From Typha latifolia (Eukaryota; Streptophyta; Magnoliopsida; Poales; Typhaceae), in the NCBI GenBank assembly GCA_019914945.1, contig CM034101.1:10923188-10987187 (forward strand): DNA of 64,000 nucleotides, given 5' to 3'. Below the pieces are notes generated by a model, which was not told the DNA's origin, ran no database searches, and saw only the letters and a list, made by a program, of their open reading frames with translations. Of this stretch, positions 11,645 to 24,389 are shown in pieces. A program made the position numbers and the translations under genes. Numbering within the stretch: position 1 is the stretch's first letter; each line of letters opens with the position of its first letter.

Positions 11645-12335
11645 ATTTTGAGTAAGGTTTTCAGTACCAGGATCAGGATAGATATCATCCATACAAAAAA
11701 ATGATATGTATCGACCGCTAGTATCGGATTAGACTATTTTTTAACTACGTAAAATTCTAAATATTATTTAAAAATGCAGGAAATTTTTCAAAAATTTAGA
11801 AAATATAAGAGGAAAGTAAGAAAATAAAAGGTACTCATATATGAATCCTAAAAACTTAAAAAATATATTAACTTACTTAAAATTTAAAATTTTGATGAAT
11901 ATCAAGCTCTCTCTCTCTCCCTTCTCCCATCTCAAAATTTAAAATTTATTCAAAAATTATTCACATAGACAAGGTTCCCATTTTTTCTCTACTTCCTCCC
12001 CCCCTCCCCTCCCCTCTCTCAAGCTCTCAACAATAGTAGAGATCATCGGATCTACTCTGTGTAAAAAGAAAAAGAGAGAGGGAATGAGAGGAATTAAAAA
12101 CTAAAAAAATAATAAAAAAAAATCATCCAAGGTCCGGACCTTCGTCGGCGAATGTTGCTAGAGGTCGAGGTCGCTAGAGATTTACTCAGTCACCGGAAGA
12201 AGTGAGAAAGAAGAGAAAATGTAGAGAAAATGAGAGAAAGAAAGAAAAGAGAGAGAGGAGAAAGAGAGGCTGGTGTTTCGTCCATTCAGCCAAGATTGAG
12301 ATCGACTGAAACTGGGAACTATGGTTGACTAGTTG
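11645..12335 (-). mobile_element. Dispersed short repeat, family R3, copy 3 (inverted)
   Basis: Read on the minus strand it starts at AACCATAGTTCCCAGTTTC, has a purine/pyrimidine-biased centre with a C-run near 11997-12016, and ends with a diverged CGATAC(A)TATC block and CCTGATCCTGGTAC. This is the block order of copies 1 and 2 in opposite orientation. Confidence 0.5.
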
Positions 12336-15300
12336 AATTGCTACAAATCAAGTGATGCATTTTAGATAAAAGATAAAACAGAAAATTAAGTGGTTCAACT
12401 GTACAATATTTGCTCTCTAAAATATTTGAAACATGCACTAGCAATCGCCAAACCTCCCATCTCCTCTTACTTTTATCCATATAGTAGAGCCATACAAATT
12501 AGGTTTTCAAGTTAGATGTTCTTGCATACCTTTCAAATGTTAGACTAACATTTAGCATGGAATTTAATGCCAACCTGGCAGAGTGCATGTTGGGTGGCAC
12601 ATCTAATGCTGACAACCTGTCTGCATGAGAATTCAACTCATACCACGGCTCCACCTTGCGAGATATAAGATTGAAATAGAGAGAACAAGAAGAGGGAGGG
12701 GTGGGGAGGTCCAGTGAAGTTACTGCCTTAGTGGAGGCAAAGGAAGAAGGAATGAGAGAGGAAAGAGGAGGGAAGGACAAAAGGGAAGGGATAAGGAGAC
12801 TACATCATCAATGAGGCAATGAGGAAGAAGATGATTGATTCCCAAATGTCTTCATGAGTAACCCAAAGTTCCCAAATTGACTCAGACAAAAACCCATTTA
12901 GCATAATTCAAATAAATTTTGGTTCAATTATAGCTATGGATTATGGTCAGTCCCAAAACTGGATTGGCTGTGCACATTTAGAATGAATTAGGTTTTGATC
13001 GGTTAGGTTTAATTGCTAACCAAATATGATCAGGACTAAACCCATTTAACTTATGCTAAATGGGATTGTGGTCCAGGCGGGGCTTGGTTCAGACCTGATC
13101 ACAGTCCAGAATTGATGATCTTTTTCATTCTCTTACTCCAACCACCCCTCCCTACAAGAACTTAGTGTGGGTCTGGTGCTGCCGAGTAATAAAAATATTG
13201 AGACCATCTTAACTTTGCAATATGGACTCATAAGACTAACTTTTGACCTTCAAATTTCAAACTAGAAACACTAGGCTATGATAAGAGAACATGCAAATCT
13301 CTGAAATAGCTGAACAGAAATATCCAATCAACTGACACCAAATAAGAAGCATTAAATCCCCAAGAGATCTTGTCCCCACTCTTTCTTTTCAGTAGCAGAT
13401 GAGAGCAGCCTTTTCTTCCTATCATATGTAGATAAAGGAGGCCAGTCACTAGGTTCTCAACTTCTCTATCCAAGAAGTGGACTTGTTCTTACATCTATTT
13501 TTCTCAAGACTGATGCCACTCTTTCATTCAAAATTGATATCTGATTTTCATAAACAAAGACAAGAGCAAAAGGTTCAAAAAATTCAACCTTCCAATTATC
13601 CCTGTTACCCTTGTCTCTTGTACTCATTTAACAAAGTGAGGAAAGAAACTCAAGACTGGTGATCTCTATGGGCACTTAGAAGAAGAAAAGCAAGCAAATG
13701 AAAATGAGACTCTTGTACTCATTTAACAAAGTGAGGAAAGAAACTCAAGACTGGTGATCTTTATGGACATTTAGAAGAAGAAAAGTGGGAAAATGAAAAT
13801 GAGAAGATTATTTTCTCTTGCATCAAGCAGGTCTTTCTATAATCTTGATCACCCAACTCCCACTATTTAATATTTATGATTCTGGTAGTTAGAATTTCCT
13901 CACCGAAATATATTATGGGTTTCAGCTGTATATTCATAAGCTTCAAGATCTTCAATTGGTGGGTCCGACGGACTTGACTCCCATTAGGGAGACCCAAAGT
14001 GTATCAAGTCCAAAGGTGAGGTCTACAAAAAGTGGGGACAATAAGGGCTTTCTAGAAACCGTAAGATCCCTCGGGCCAATATATTAAAAAAAAAATCAAG
14101 GTAGCCACCTTAGGCAAAAGGACCACTGATGTGCCATGCCCAAATGTTAGGTACGCATGTTAGGCAAATTAAACTGGTGCAGCCATCTAGGCAATCACTC
14201 AACTGCTAGAAGTCAGGTGATTATGCGGCATTTGAAGTTACTAATAGTAAATTATAGAGCATTAGTATACAGTCCCTACTTAGATATTTGGTTCCAGCAG
14301 CCTTCTAAATTATAATTTATAGAGGGCTTCTAATTCTTATCAAGTGGGTATTTTTACCTAACCTGTTATTCCCAGCAATATGACAGAGACAAAATTTCAG
14401 CTAGTAAATGAGAAAGACACTTTGAATTGTTCAGCATCTCTGCTGCTCTTGTTGTGCCAATAGCAAAAGTCACCACCATGCTAGAAGAATCACTGAACTT
14501 TTTAGTTATGGATGTCACATAGTTACTATGTATAAATTGGAGGTACATATGAAATAAGAGGATTTGCATTATATGACCTTAAATCTAGGTGCCCGTCTAA
14601 TCCCTAGACACTGCATGACTCCCTAACTGGCCCACCTCCTCCCAACAATTATTTAAACCTATCATTAAGCCAGGTAATATTTTCTCAGATAGAATTTTCT
14701 TATATTTAGTTATTATTACACATAATCAGACTCTAGAAATAGCGACAAAGAAGAAAGCTTGACCAAGAAATAAAAGTATAAGAACTTTAATAACAGATTG
14801 AATAGAGAGACTTGTAACTTAAACAAGAAATGGAACAAGAAGAAGACAAGAAAGAATGAATAGACAGAGTAGAAGCAAATCTACATATTCTCAAGACTTA
14901 TACAAACAAACAGATCAACATACAATTGAAAAGAAAAAAAATTACAAGTCAGAGTGCGGTCATGGATATTTCTCTTAGCAACCAAAATTTTGCAGGACAT
15001 TTCTTCCACATAGTTACAACTTTTAGAATTTGCACTTGTTTCTCCTCTAGCAGATTACTGTTAAACATCGGATAATCGACCAATTGCACATTAGATCAAG
15101 TCCATAACATTTTTTACTACTTATTAGAGATGGCATATCTTGATTTATGAAATTACATCTTTGATAACGGTCAACATCAGCTCCAATTTTTGCATTCCTC
15201 CCTTAAAATGTCTAAACTTACCCCAAGAACATACTTAACTACTATGAAATATGCAAATTTCTATTATGGACTGATCTTAACACAGAAAACGTCAGTAGCA

Positions 15301-15500
15301 TTCTTAACCGTACCCTATCTTAAACGCTAACTATATCAGAAAAGGCATATTTTGATATGCAGAGAAGAACTTGGCTATCATGACTGATCCTACAGCTTTT
15401 GCGGACTTGAATCCAAATACCATTTGATCTAAAGAGAATTTTGGTTCGAAAATCATTACATCGAACAAGAAGCAGATATCACTTTCCTATATATATTGGT
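12336..15500. other. Non-coding stretch with a tandem duplication
   Basis: No gene family is recognised. The main structure is the 95-bp direct duplication at 13615-13804. The minus-strand frame at 12499-12780 ends at a GAAAG/GTATGC splice-donor-like site but has no recognisable domain and does not join in phase with the SnRK1 beta exon. Confidence 0.4.
13615..13804. repeat. Recent 95-bp tandem duplication (two copies)
   Basis: Copies 13615-13709 and 13710-13804 are nearly identical. Each starts at CTCTTGTACTCATTTAAC and contains CTCAAGACTGGTGATCT and TAGAAGAAGAAAAG. Only a few substitutions separate them, so the duplication is fairly young. Confidence 0.92.
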
Positions 15501-15683
15501 CTTAAAGCTACCAATTTCATAAGTGGTCTTAGTAATTAGTACCTCACCCTCCCTCAGTACCATTCCCCTTCTCTCCCCCTCCACCCACTCCCCTTCCCTC
15601 CCTCCACTAGGTTTGCAGCCTCTACCGAAGGGGCTACCTACCCATCGCGGAGGGATGTCGGCGTGGTGCTGCCCCTGCCTACC

Positions 15684-15746
<63 letters not shown>

Positions 15747-15779
15747 GGGAGAGGGAGAGGGAGTGGGAGAGAGAGAGAG
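15684..15779. repeat. (GA)n-rich microsatellite tract
   Basis: An almost pure GA run with a few GG interruptions, inside a GC-rich block. Read on the minus strand it is a CT-rich tract of the kind often found in plant 5' leaders and first introns. The Arg/Glu-repeat reading frames across it are artefacts. Confidence 0.9.
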
Positions 15780-15785
15780 TTACCT

Positions 15786-15900
15786 TTCCCACCGTCACCA
15801 ACCGCCGCCGTTACCACCCTTCGTCGCCGCGAATGCCGTCTGCCATCACAGAGACGAAGGAAATTGCTCCCGGGTTTAGATTTAGGGCTTCGAATGGTGA
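15786..15900 (-). other. Possible 5' exon (mostly leader) of a minus-strand gene, perhaps the SnRK1 beta gene
   Basis: This GC-rich, CpG-containing block stands out from its AT-rich surroundings. On the minus strand it reads CCCTAAATCTAAACCC..., contains one ATG at 15846 opening an 11-codon frame (ending Trp-stop), and ends at the strong donor GGGAAAG/GTAACTC. Read as a leader exon, the short frame would be an upstream ORF. The next clear coding exon on this strand is the SnRK1 beta exon 7.3 kb away; the link is inference. No transcript evidence can be seen from sequence. Confidence 0.3.
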
Positions 15901-16014
15901 GAGAAGGTAGTGTGAAGGAAAGAAAGAAAGAAAGAAGGCAGTGCGAAAAGAACCTTGTTTGGTTTGATGCTAGTTCTCGAACTAGATTACCTAGCCTTAT
16001 TTTTTGTTTTTAAT

Positions 16015-17468
16015 TCAAATATTTAGAACTAGTTCAAAAAGTAATATGGTGTTTGATTACTACGCTAAAGTATAATTTTTATTTTTTATGTGATATAAAT
16101 AATATTAATTTTACAAAAAATATTAATAACATAAAATTAATGGACAAATATGGCCTTTGACTTTGATAAATTTAAAAATATTATTACTAACAATAATAAA
16201 GCCTTAAATTATTAATTTCTGGATTTGTCAGCTTCCTTTGCGGGTGGGCTTATAATGCATGTAAGCCTTGTTTGCGGGCTTATTCCATATAAGCCTTGTT
16301 TACGTATTATTATTTTTTTATTTTTTAAATAATATAAGATTAATATTTTATTTTAAATAATATATAATATTACTATTTTTATTTCCTTTATTTATTATAA
16401 CCCCTCGTGTAAGGCTATATATTAGTTTTTTAATAGTTTTGTAATAATTTTTAAATATTATATTTTAATTTTTTTTTTAAAGAAGTTGTTCATATTCCAA
16501 TTTTTAGTTTAAAAAATGAGTTATTGCTTACTTAAAAGCTTATAAGACTATAACCCTTCTATAATTTAGAGTGGACTTAGTAAATTTAAAAAAAAAATTG
16601 GAGAGAAATATATTTATTTTACAGGGAAATTATAAATAGATAAAGAAAAGATTTCAAATTGGGGTGTCAGTATTATTTTTTGTGAACCATGGTGAAAGAG
16701 AAACTCTTTTCTAATAAAAAAATATTTATTCTTTTTTTTTTGAAAAGAGAGATAGAGAGGGGAGGAGAGAGACAAGATTGACAGCATCTAAATTGATGGT
16801 TTTGAGTTATGTCAAAGGTAAAATTAGAATTTATATATTATTACTTATTTATTTATTAGGGATTGAACTTGATTAGAAAAAAAAAGTTAAAAAGGTGTTT
16901 GGTTACTAAACCAATTTAGGGGTCATTGACCAAGTTAAGGTACATCCCTTGAACTCAAAATAAACGAGGCTTGATGAATATTATTTTTTTCATATTCATA
17001 AATAAAACTCCTTATTCTAAAATACAACCTCATTCTAGAATACAAATACTATTTATTAAAATTATATTTTATAGCACACTAGTACCTAATTATTAACTTG
17101 CCCTTAATATCTATCTCATCAATCTATTTTATATCAAATTAAAAGACAATCATAATAATTTCATAAAAATTAAAACACATTTTTTTTAATATTTTCGTTC
17201 ACTATCACATTAAAGATAATTATTACACACTTATTTCAGAATATAAGTGAACATAAGAATAGTTATTTCTAGAATAAAAATCTCATTTTGAAAATAACAA
17301 AAAGGAATACCTATTTTAGAATTGACTTTATTTTTAAAGTAAACAAAGCCAACTAAATAGGTTGTTGGATTCACTAAGCTTTACTAATCCAATCAAAGAC
17401 TTGTATCTGATATTCGAGTTTTCTTATTAATAGAAAATTCAGATAGATATCTAACGCATGTCGAAAAG
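16015..17468. other. AT-rich intergenic stretch
   Basis: Very AT-rich sequence with short ORFs only and no recognised family. Around 16210-16320 the phrase 'gcgggcttat...aagccttgttt' repeats two to three times, a local imperfect repeat. Confidence 0.4.
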
Positions 17469-18245
17469 TAGAAGTGTAAAAGAGCTAAGCGAGCTAGCTT
17501 TGCTCACGCTCAGCTTGAAATTTATTTTCAAACTTAAAATATTATTCAAACTCAGCTCGCCTACAGTGGAGATGAGCCTAAGTTGAGTTAAATTCGACAG
17601 AGCTAGTAAATGAGAGTGTTTTCTTCTCCAACTAAGTCATGGTGTTGCAGCTTCAATGAATGCCCTAAGGATGCCAACTCCATCTGCCAAACTGACCCTC
17701 CCTTTTTCAAATTTCTCTTCCACGCTAACAATGCCTCTATTGATCAATATGGTAACAATGATTGTGCTTACTTTCATTACAAGGCATGCCTTATACTAAT
17801 TGAGCCTTCTTGTGATTTTAAAATCCACTTGTTTCACTAATCGATTGATGGGGGGTATAATCAATCCGAGCTTAATTGATCAACCTTAGCTCTGATCAAG
17901 CTTGAATTGAAAAGAAATTTGTGCCTATATTTGTCATCAAGCTTAAATTGAAATTGTTTCAATTGAGCCAATTTCAATCTCAAGTCGAGATCGAGCTTAA
18001 AACAAGCCGATCAATAAGCAATTTCAAGTCTTAATCAATTCAAGAATTTAGAGCCTAATCAAGCGTAAATTAGATTAAGCTTGAAGGTCTAATTGAAAAA
18101 TATAAACTAGATATATTCATATATTTAGAAAGATCTTAAAGGATCATAATTCAGAACTAAACTCTACAAGACTAGAGTACATAATAATCCACTTAAATAA
18201 AATAGAATATAACAGAAGTATAGTATATATAGTATAGAAAGCATT

Positions 18246-18280
<35 letters not shown>

Positions 18281-18402
18281 TTTGAGCCTTATCGAGCCTA
18301 CTTGATTGAGCCGACCCATGACCAAACTTGGCTCATTTTCGAGCCGAGCTTGAAGGAGCCTTGTTGAGAGTTCAAGTCGACTTGATTATTCTGACAGCCC
18401 TA
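17469..18402. mobile_element. hAT-like non-autonomous element
   Basis: The left end TAGAAGTGTAAAAGAGC is mirrored by the right end, which reads TAGGGCTGTCAGAATAATC on the opposite strand; both resemble the TAGGG(x)TGT ends common in plant hAT elements. Subterminal GAGCC/GCTTGA motifs are dense at both ends, also typical. The 8-bp flanks share their first four bases, TCGA. No transposase is present. A (TA)n tract lies at about 18249-18277, and a reading frame is enclosed at 17610-17840. Confidence 0.5.
17610..17840 (+). pseudogene. Unrecognised Cys-containing reading frame inside the hAT-like element
   Basis: A 76-codon frame with six cysteines (for example SWCCSFNECPKDANSICQ). I do not recognise a family. 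Its base composition is more balanced than the surrounding element, and it sits between the element's subterminal repeats, so it may be a fragment taken up from a host gene. It has no signal peptide, and the ATG may be incidental. Confidence 0.25.
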
Positions 18403-19320
18403 TCGATGGAAGGTTAACTAAATCCTATAATATTTTTGAAAAAAAAGGATTCATAGATCTATTAGGTTTAAAGATATAGAAAGTATAAATTCAAATCGAA
18501 ATCATAAACCATAAATCATAAACCAAAACTGATTTGGTAGAGGAAAACTGTATTCCACTAGGTTTAATAAAAATAATTAAAAATTGAAAGAACACCAAAA
18601 TAGAAGAGGAGATAGAAATTTAACTCCTAGGAAAACTAAGAAAATCAAACTCAAGTTGGAAAGTGAAAGCCGAGTAAAAGTAGGGAATGTAAAGTTGAAA
18701 CAAATAGCAAAAGTAAAACACAACAAAAATTATGACAATTTTTTAGCATAAAAATTCTGTCACAAAGAAAGAAATACACTATGGACCATCAAAACCAGAT
18801 CAATCTACTCACAAAAATCATAGAAATAAGTTTCACTTATAATTGCTCTTACCGCACTAAGGATTATTGATTGAAGTCTCTCATTTGCTCGAACTCCTCT
18901 CGATTACCTCGACATAGGAAGCCTCTAATTAATTTCTACAACAGCGGCCCATCATCCATGTGTGACCCAAATATCCACACAACATGCACGAGGCACGTGA
19001 TAACCTGGACAAACGTTAACACATAAATAAACATATACTCAAGATAATTCATTCTAGAAGTAAATCATACATAATCCAAATAAACTTTTAATACATAAAA
19101 ATCTAAATACACAATAGCAATATTAAATCACTATAGGATCTTGCATGGCCCACACGAACCACAACAAATCATCATAAATTACACTTAGATACACATCTAC
19201 AAAAGATAAAATACATATATCTATTGAATAAGATCACCTATTAATAAACATGACCATCTATCTCTATAACCCACAAGAAACTTAAAATTTCAATTTGTTA
19301 ATGCTAACTCTAATACTATA
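18403..19320. other. AT-rich stretch, nothing recognised
   Basis: No gene and no clear repeat end. A-rich, with many short AAATC/ATAAA words. Confidence 0.4.
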
Positions 19321-19928
19321 CACTGAATAAAAGTTATGATCCTTGCCTAGGTTGGATATATCATAATCTTTGTTTGAAACTTGCCAAATAGGTAACCTCA
19401 TGTGTTAGGGCTCTTTTGGCTCTAGTTTGATTGGATTTGGATATCGAAGCAAGAAGTTATGGCCAAAATGGGTGAGGAAAGGTCAGGATCCGGCTGAAAC
19501 AGTTTATACGATGTTGCAATGGTAGTCGAAGGGTGGTAGATGGCCAAAGGTGGTGGAGGACGATCGTAAGGTTGGGTGGTTTGTGAGGGGAGGTGTGGAT
19601 TAGGGTTTGGTAGCTTGATAGGCTTTTCAAGGTGAAGATCTACCCTAGGAAAATGAAAGCATTCTAATCGCTACAATTAAAGGTAAAAGCAAAATAAGAA
19701 ATTAACTTAATCAATATTCATTTCCCCATGATAATTAATCCATGACCACACATTTTATAGGAGTAGATTTATAGCGGGTTGGATCCAATTTGCCCTATTA
19801 GCTTACATTCTTGGATTATCCACTTTAATTTGAATTTAAAAGTAATAAGTAAAAATAATTAATTAGACTCAACTGGACTCAACCTAATTGACTTAACTCT
19901 CATAGTCGGATGGTAACAATCTACCACG
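19321..19928 (-). mobile_element. LTR relic of a minus-strand Ty3-type element
   Basis: It shares the ordered blocks of the 1.3-kb and 43.7-kb LTRs (ACGATGTTGCAATGGT, GTGGTAGATGGCC, 'taggagtagat', TTAATTAGACTCAACT). It ends at TAACA directly before ATCTACCACGCTTTCAAC, the same LTR/polypurine-side junction seen at 46173 and 30071 in the other minus-strand Ty3 elements. About 500 bases of element internal sequence without recognised coding follow to about 20440. Confidence 0.5.
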
Positions 19929-20440
19929 CTTTCAACATTTTGTCTTGGAAGTGACTAGTAACAATCCACCCATAGGCCTAGCTCACATCGTGCTTGGATT
20001 GCATGTAGAACTAGCTCAATCATCTAACATAGGCCCACTTGGTCATTCCACCATTCATCCTCAAGCTTGTACTCGGGCCCCAAGTCATGCTCATGAGTCC
20101 ACAACTGAGTGACGTGAGGTGATCAAACTAGTTCACAAAAATTTAGCTTGCCTCGAGATTCGTGCACTTAATCTTCTCCATAGGATTGCTCTAATCCTAA
20201 CTCTAAATCTAATAATGTGTTTAGCCTAAAGGCACTACCATAAGCCGCTATAGTAGTTTGGCAGGTCTATACTACGATGGAATAATAAAGACTAGCAATA
20301 GAAGAAGAAAATTGAGCTCGGGCTCTACTTGCTACATGGGTGGTCCTACCAGCCCTTGGTGCTAGCGGTTGATACTCACGGATCCATTGAAGTGGCCTCT
20401 TCTAATGATGACTTGTCATTGGTGTAGCAAACGTAAAAGA

Positions 20441-22440
20441 TGGTTATTTGATATTTATAGTTATACGATAAATAGTCTCACCCCCAAGACACCCTACCCT
20501 TTAATAAAATTATAATTTATATTCTATATTTTCACTATTTGTAAATCAAGTCTAATAATTTAGTGCTATGTGCAGAAAATACCATGTTGTTAGTGTTTTA
20601 GTTAAACTTAACCAAATCTTTGAGTTAAATTAACTATATTAAGAAGATTATAAAAATATTCTCAACTAAGTTATACTTATCTGACCTATACTAGCTCAAC
20701 TAAACCCAACATATACTAAGGGCTTTTTAGTTATTTAAAAATATAATATCTTTAATTAATAGAATATTGTTATATTTTTAGTTCAAATCTAATCTAGAGT
20801 ATTTTGTGCATATATTTGTTAAATTATATGCCTCAATTTACAAATAGGAAAAATATAGGGTATAAATCATAATTTAAAATAAAAGATAGAGTGTTATATG
20901 CAAATTTTCCTAGGATATATTATCTATTTATATGTATGCATTTCGTTTTGGTTTCTAGCATAATTATATGATTCTATATAGAGATGATTACAAATAAGCA
21001 TATTTTTATTATTTATTAGTTAGATTGATCTTGGAGATAAATATGCTGATGATATATAGAAATAATTGTGATGAACATATTATTGATCTTTTATAAATTG
21101 AGTTGATCATTAGCATGAGTAGACATGCATTAGATATATGATATGAGACTGTATTGCATCGTAATTCTTTCGACTTCCTTGCCACCTAAATTCCTATGAT
21201 GCATTATTTGTTATAGTACTTAATAAATACATATAATCTATTATTTATAAGAAAAATATGAAATCTCATTGATATGATAGTTGATAGAAAGCATTGGAAT
21301 ACCCGAGTGGGCGTTAGGGTTAGGGGTTGCTTGGAGATATATATTGATCGTTAGAGATATGATCATGCAACCTACGTTCGAGATCAATAGTCTATGTGTG
21401 CAGTAAGAATTTAGATATATACCATTCACTATGACATATATGGTGAGTTATTCTCATGTGATTTGTATTAGCTAAATAGGTACCCGATCTTAATAGATGT
21501 TGATACCCTTAGCAGATTATAATTGAGATATTCTTAATGAATGATAGGATATGCTTTGAGCTTTTGAGCAGTATAATGAGATTAGGTACTAGGTGTGGAC
21601 CGTGCATAGTGTTCTAGGATGATAGTGTCATTCAAAGTTAGCATTAATGATTGAGATATTGAGAAATACACTAATTATATTATTATCTGATCGATATATA
21701 TGATTATTAAGTGGTTGTCATGCATTATATATTGGTGCATTGAAAATTGTCATACTATGGTCATAGTTGTCATGCATCATATATTGTTATAGTATAATTA
21801 TATCACATAAGTTATATATTATTGAGAAAATATTTACATACTTATTCATAACATGATGCTCTTTTCTTATTTATATTTTTTAGTATATGATTTTACTCTC
21901 TACTTAACATCACTAATTCAAGGTGACATCTATTCACTTATTTATTATTTTTTCACAAAACTCTAGGTGAGGAAAACGAACAAGATATTCTACTATAAAC
22001 CCTACTAGTATTTAAGGAGTAGTGTGATATTATAATTGTACATTAGTTAAGTTGATGTTAATTGATGTATCAAAATATGTTAGAGTTGTATCTTTATCTT
22101 TGTTGTTGCTATATATAAAAATAGGCGACTATTTACTTGTTTCATTATGTAAATACAGACTCTTTAGTGTATTTATAATAGTAATATGCTCTTGATGATA
22201 TATTGTGGCATGTCTAAGCCTTGTTAGGACTGTTAGTATACTATTAGTACTTTGATACGTACGAATGATTCATGGTTTAGATGATTGTAGATAAATTATA
22301 GTATTGGTATAAGATTTATTTGATTATCAACAACTAACTAAGTTGAATGTGTGATATGGACGGTACTGATAAGACATGATGGCATGTGTACTGACTGGCC
22401 TAGGAGGCGCCGACATTTGATGATTCTCCTTGTAAGGATC
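20441..22440 (+). mobile_element. Chromovirus-type LTR relic
   Basis: Non-coding sequence whose 21.83-21.96 kb part aligns by eye with 36.03-36.15 kb (ACATGATGCTCTTT, TACTCTCTA, CATCACT-ATTCA in the same order), i.e. with the LTR that ends at 36701. The right end near 22410-22440 (GGCCTAGGAGGCGCCGAC) is its only GC-rich part. Ends are approximate and both seem worn away. Confidence 0.45.
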
Positions 22441-24290
22441 TGATTCTGATTGAGAGTTTATGCCATTTTATTTATTATGTGATATTTATGATTGTTGTTC
22501 TATTTTTGCTTATGTGATATTTATTAAGTGTCTTTTGCTTATTCTTATTGTTAAGTTTATATATATACCTGTTGTCCTTTCATTTGAGGTTAATGATGAG
22601 TTCTTTTTTTATTTGCTCTCTTTTGTGAAATTGGTGTGAAACCATTATTTAAGGGTGGAGGAGTGAAACCTCATTCATCTTCTCTCTTATTGCATTCTCC
22701 TCCACCTCACTCTTTCCACCGCATCATTTTGCATCAGTTTTTTATATTTGAGTGAATTATCCTAGTTAACAGATGCCTAACCCCCTAGATTTTACGTCAC
22801 ACCCTATTCGTTCTTCGCTCAATCGATCACCCCATGAACACCAGAATGCTATGAAGCTTGATGCACAATGAGAACATCACATTTTGAATCACACGATGAG
22901 ATCACTTTCGACGAAGGACAAGAAAAATCCATCTCCACTACCCAATTGCCGCATAAGACTCAACTTTCTATTTTCGGGCGTTAGCAGGGCCCCCAACATA
23001 TGAAGGCTTTTACATAATCTATCATTCAATGATTCATTACTAAGGTAAGATCAATCCTTATTTTTCATCATAGCTTAAAAAAAAAACATGTCGCTATTGC
23101 TCCTCATGTGACCAACCTCACCCAACCCTTATCATCTTCTTCCTCTAGACCTAGCCCATCTTTCATCCACCTCATAGCCCCTCCACACTCGAAGATGTCG
23201 TTGCTCCACCTACAAGGCCACCAACTTCCATGCCACCATCAACACCTTGGTCTATTGCTGCCTTCCCCAAGCCTCTCAATGGCAGCTGAAATGCCCCTCT
23301 ATTTCATCGCCATCGCCACCCTCATTGGCTGTGTCGCCATCTCTCCGAGCAGCAACCCATGTGGCTGGTACCATCATGGATGATAGTCGTGTTGCTTTCT
23401 TGGCTTACCCATCAATCAAGATCTCCATCCATAGCCGACTTTCTCCAATGGATCCTTCATGTGATCGGCAGCCACTACCGACGCCACAACTCCTTCACTT
23501 CCACCATCTCCTAACGATCCCTCCACCAATGGTGCTACCTTCACTTCCATTGACACCGCCTACAACCACTACTGTCAGTCTTTTCGATCTTCCCTCTATT
23601 GTCAACTGCCCTAGATGTTGCCGTCAGTGTTGCTACTAAACTACCACTGGTGTTGTTGCTACCCATCGATTTTGAAGGAAGAAGACAACACAGCAAAATA
23701 ATCAAAGGACAAGGAGAGGAGAAAAGAAATGGGTGAGAAATCAAACCTTGTTTTCTGACAGTCAGGTACACTTTCTATACTAATAGATATTTTAGAGTTA
23801 TACCTGTCTAGTTCCATCTCTAAAGTATTATTAATTACTGTTGTCCGGACTACATAAAATACTTTATAAACTTTCAGTCCTGATATTAAAAGAAGAACTA
23901 TGCCAAGTAGAATATTAGCATTACAAAAAAGCTTTGCATTGACTAAATGCAACTTTTGCTTAAAAACTATTTGAACTTAACATTAGTCCTTGAATCTCCT
24001 ACTTAGAATTTAAATATAATCAATTTATTCAATTTTGGAATTTTTTTAGCATATCACATTGATTAGATCAAGACAATTGCATTTAAATAAAATTTTGTGG
24101 ATATTTGTATATTATTAGGCTAGAATTGTATTTATTTTTATTTATTTGTTTAAATTTTAATGAGCATAAAAAAGTAAAAGAAAATAAATTCAACTCATTC
24201 ATTGCATATTAATGTATGCCAACACATAAGGCAAAGTCTACATCCTATGTGAATCTAGTGAGTCGAACAGTAGTAGTATCAATTTTGAGC
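22441..24290. other. Probable retrotransposon leader/flank, low-complexity frames
   Basis: It lies just before the gag relic of the plus-strand chromovirus. At 23108-23640 overlapping frames rich in Ser, Pro and His come from CCA/CCT-rich sequence. Such CCACC-rich DNA also occurs, inverted, in LTRs of this window (for example 43.9 kb and 53.3 kb), so they are not called as genes. Confidence 0.4.
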
Positions 24291-24389
24291 TTATTAAGAA
24301 ACTTGATTATATTATGGGTCAACTAGGAATTTTAACTCAATAGGCCAAAGCTACTTAGGGCACCCTACTTGAATATCAATGTGTAATTA

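Noticed and set aside
15523..16013. Two overlapping plus-strand frames of 116-118 codons
   Set aside because: Both run through the (GA)n tract (Arg/Glu repeats) and lack any recognisable domain outside it.
23108..23771. Ser/Pro/His-rich frames on plus and a minus-strand frame
   Set aside because: CCA/CCT-rich sequence like that in LTRs here (inverted GGTGG/GATGG); no domain and overlapping frames on both strands.
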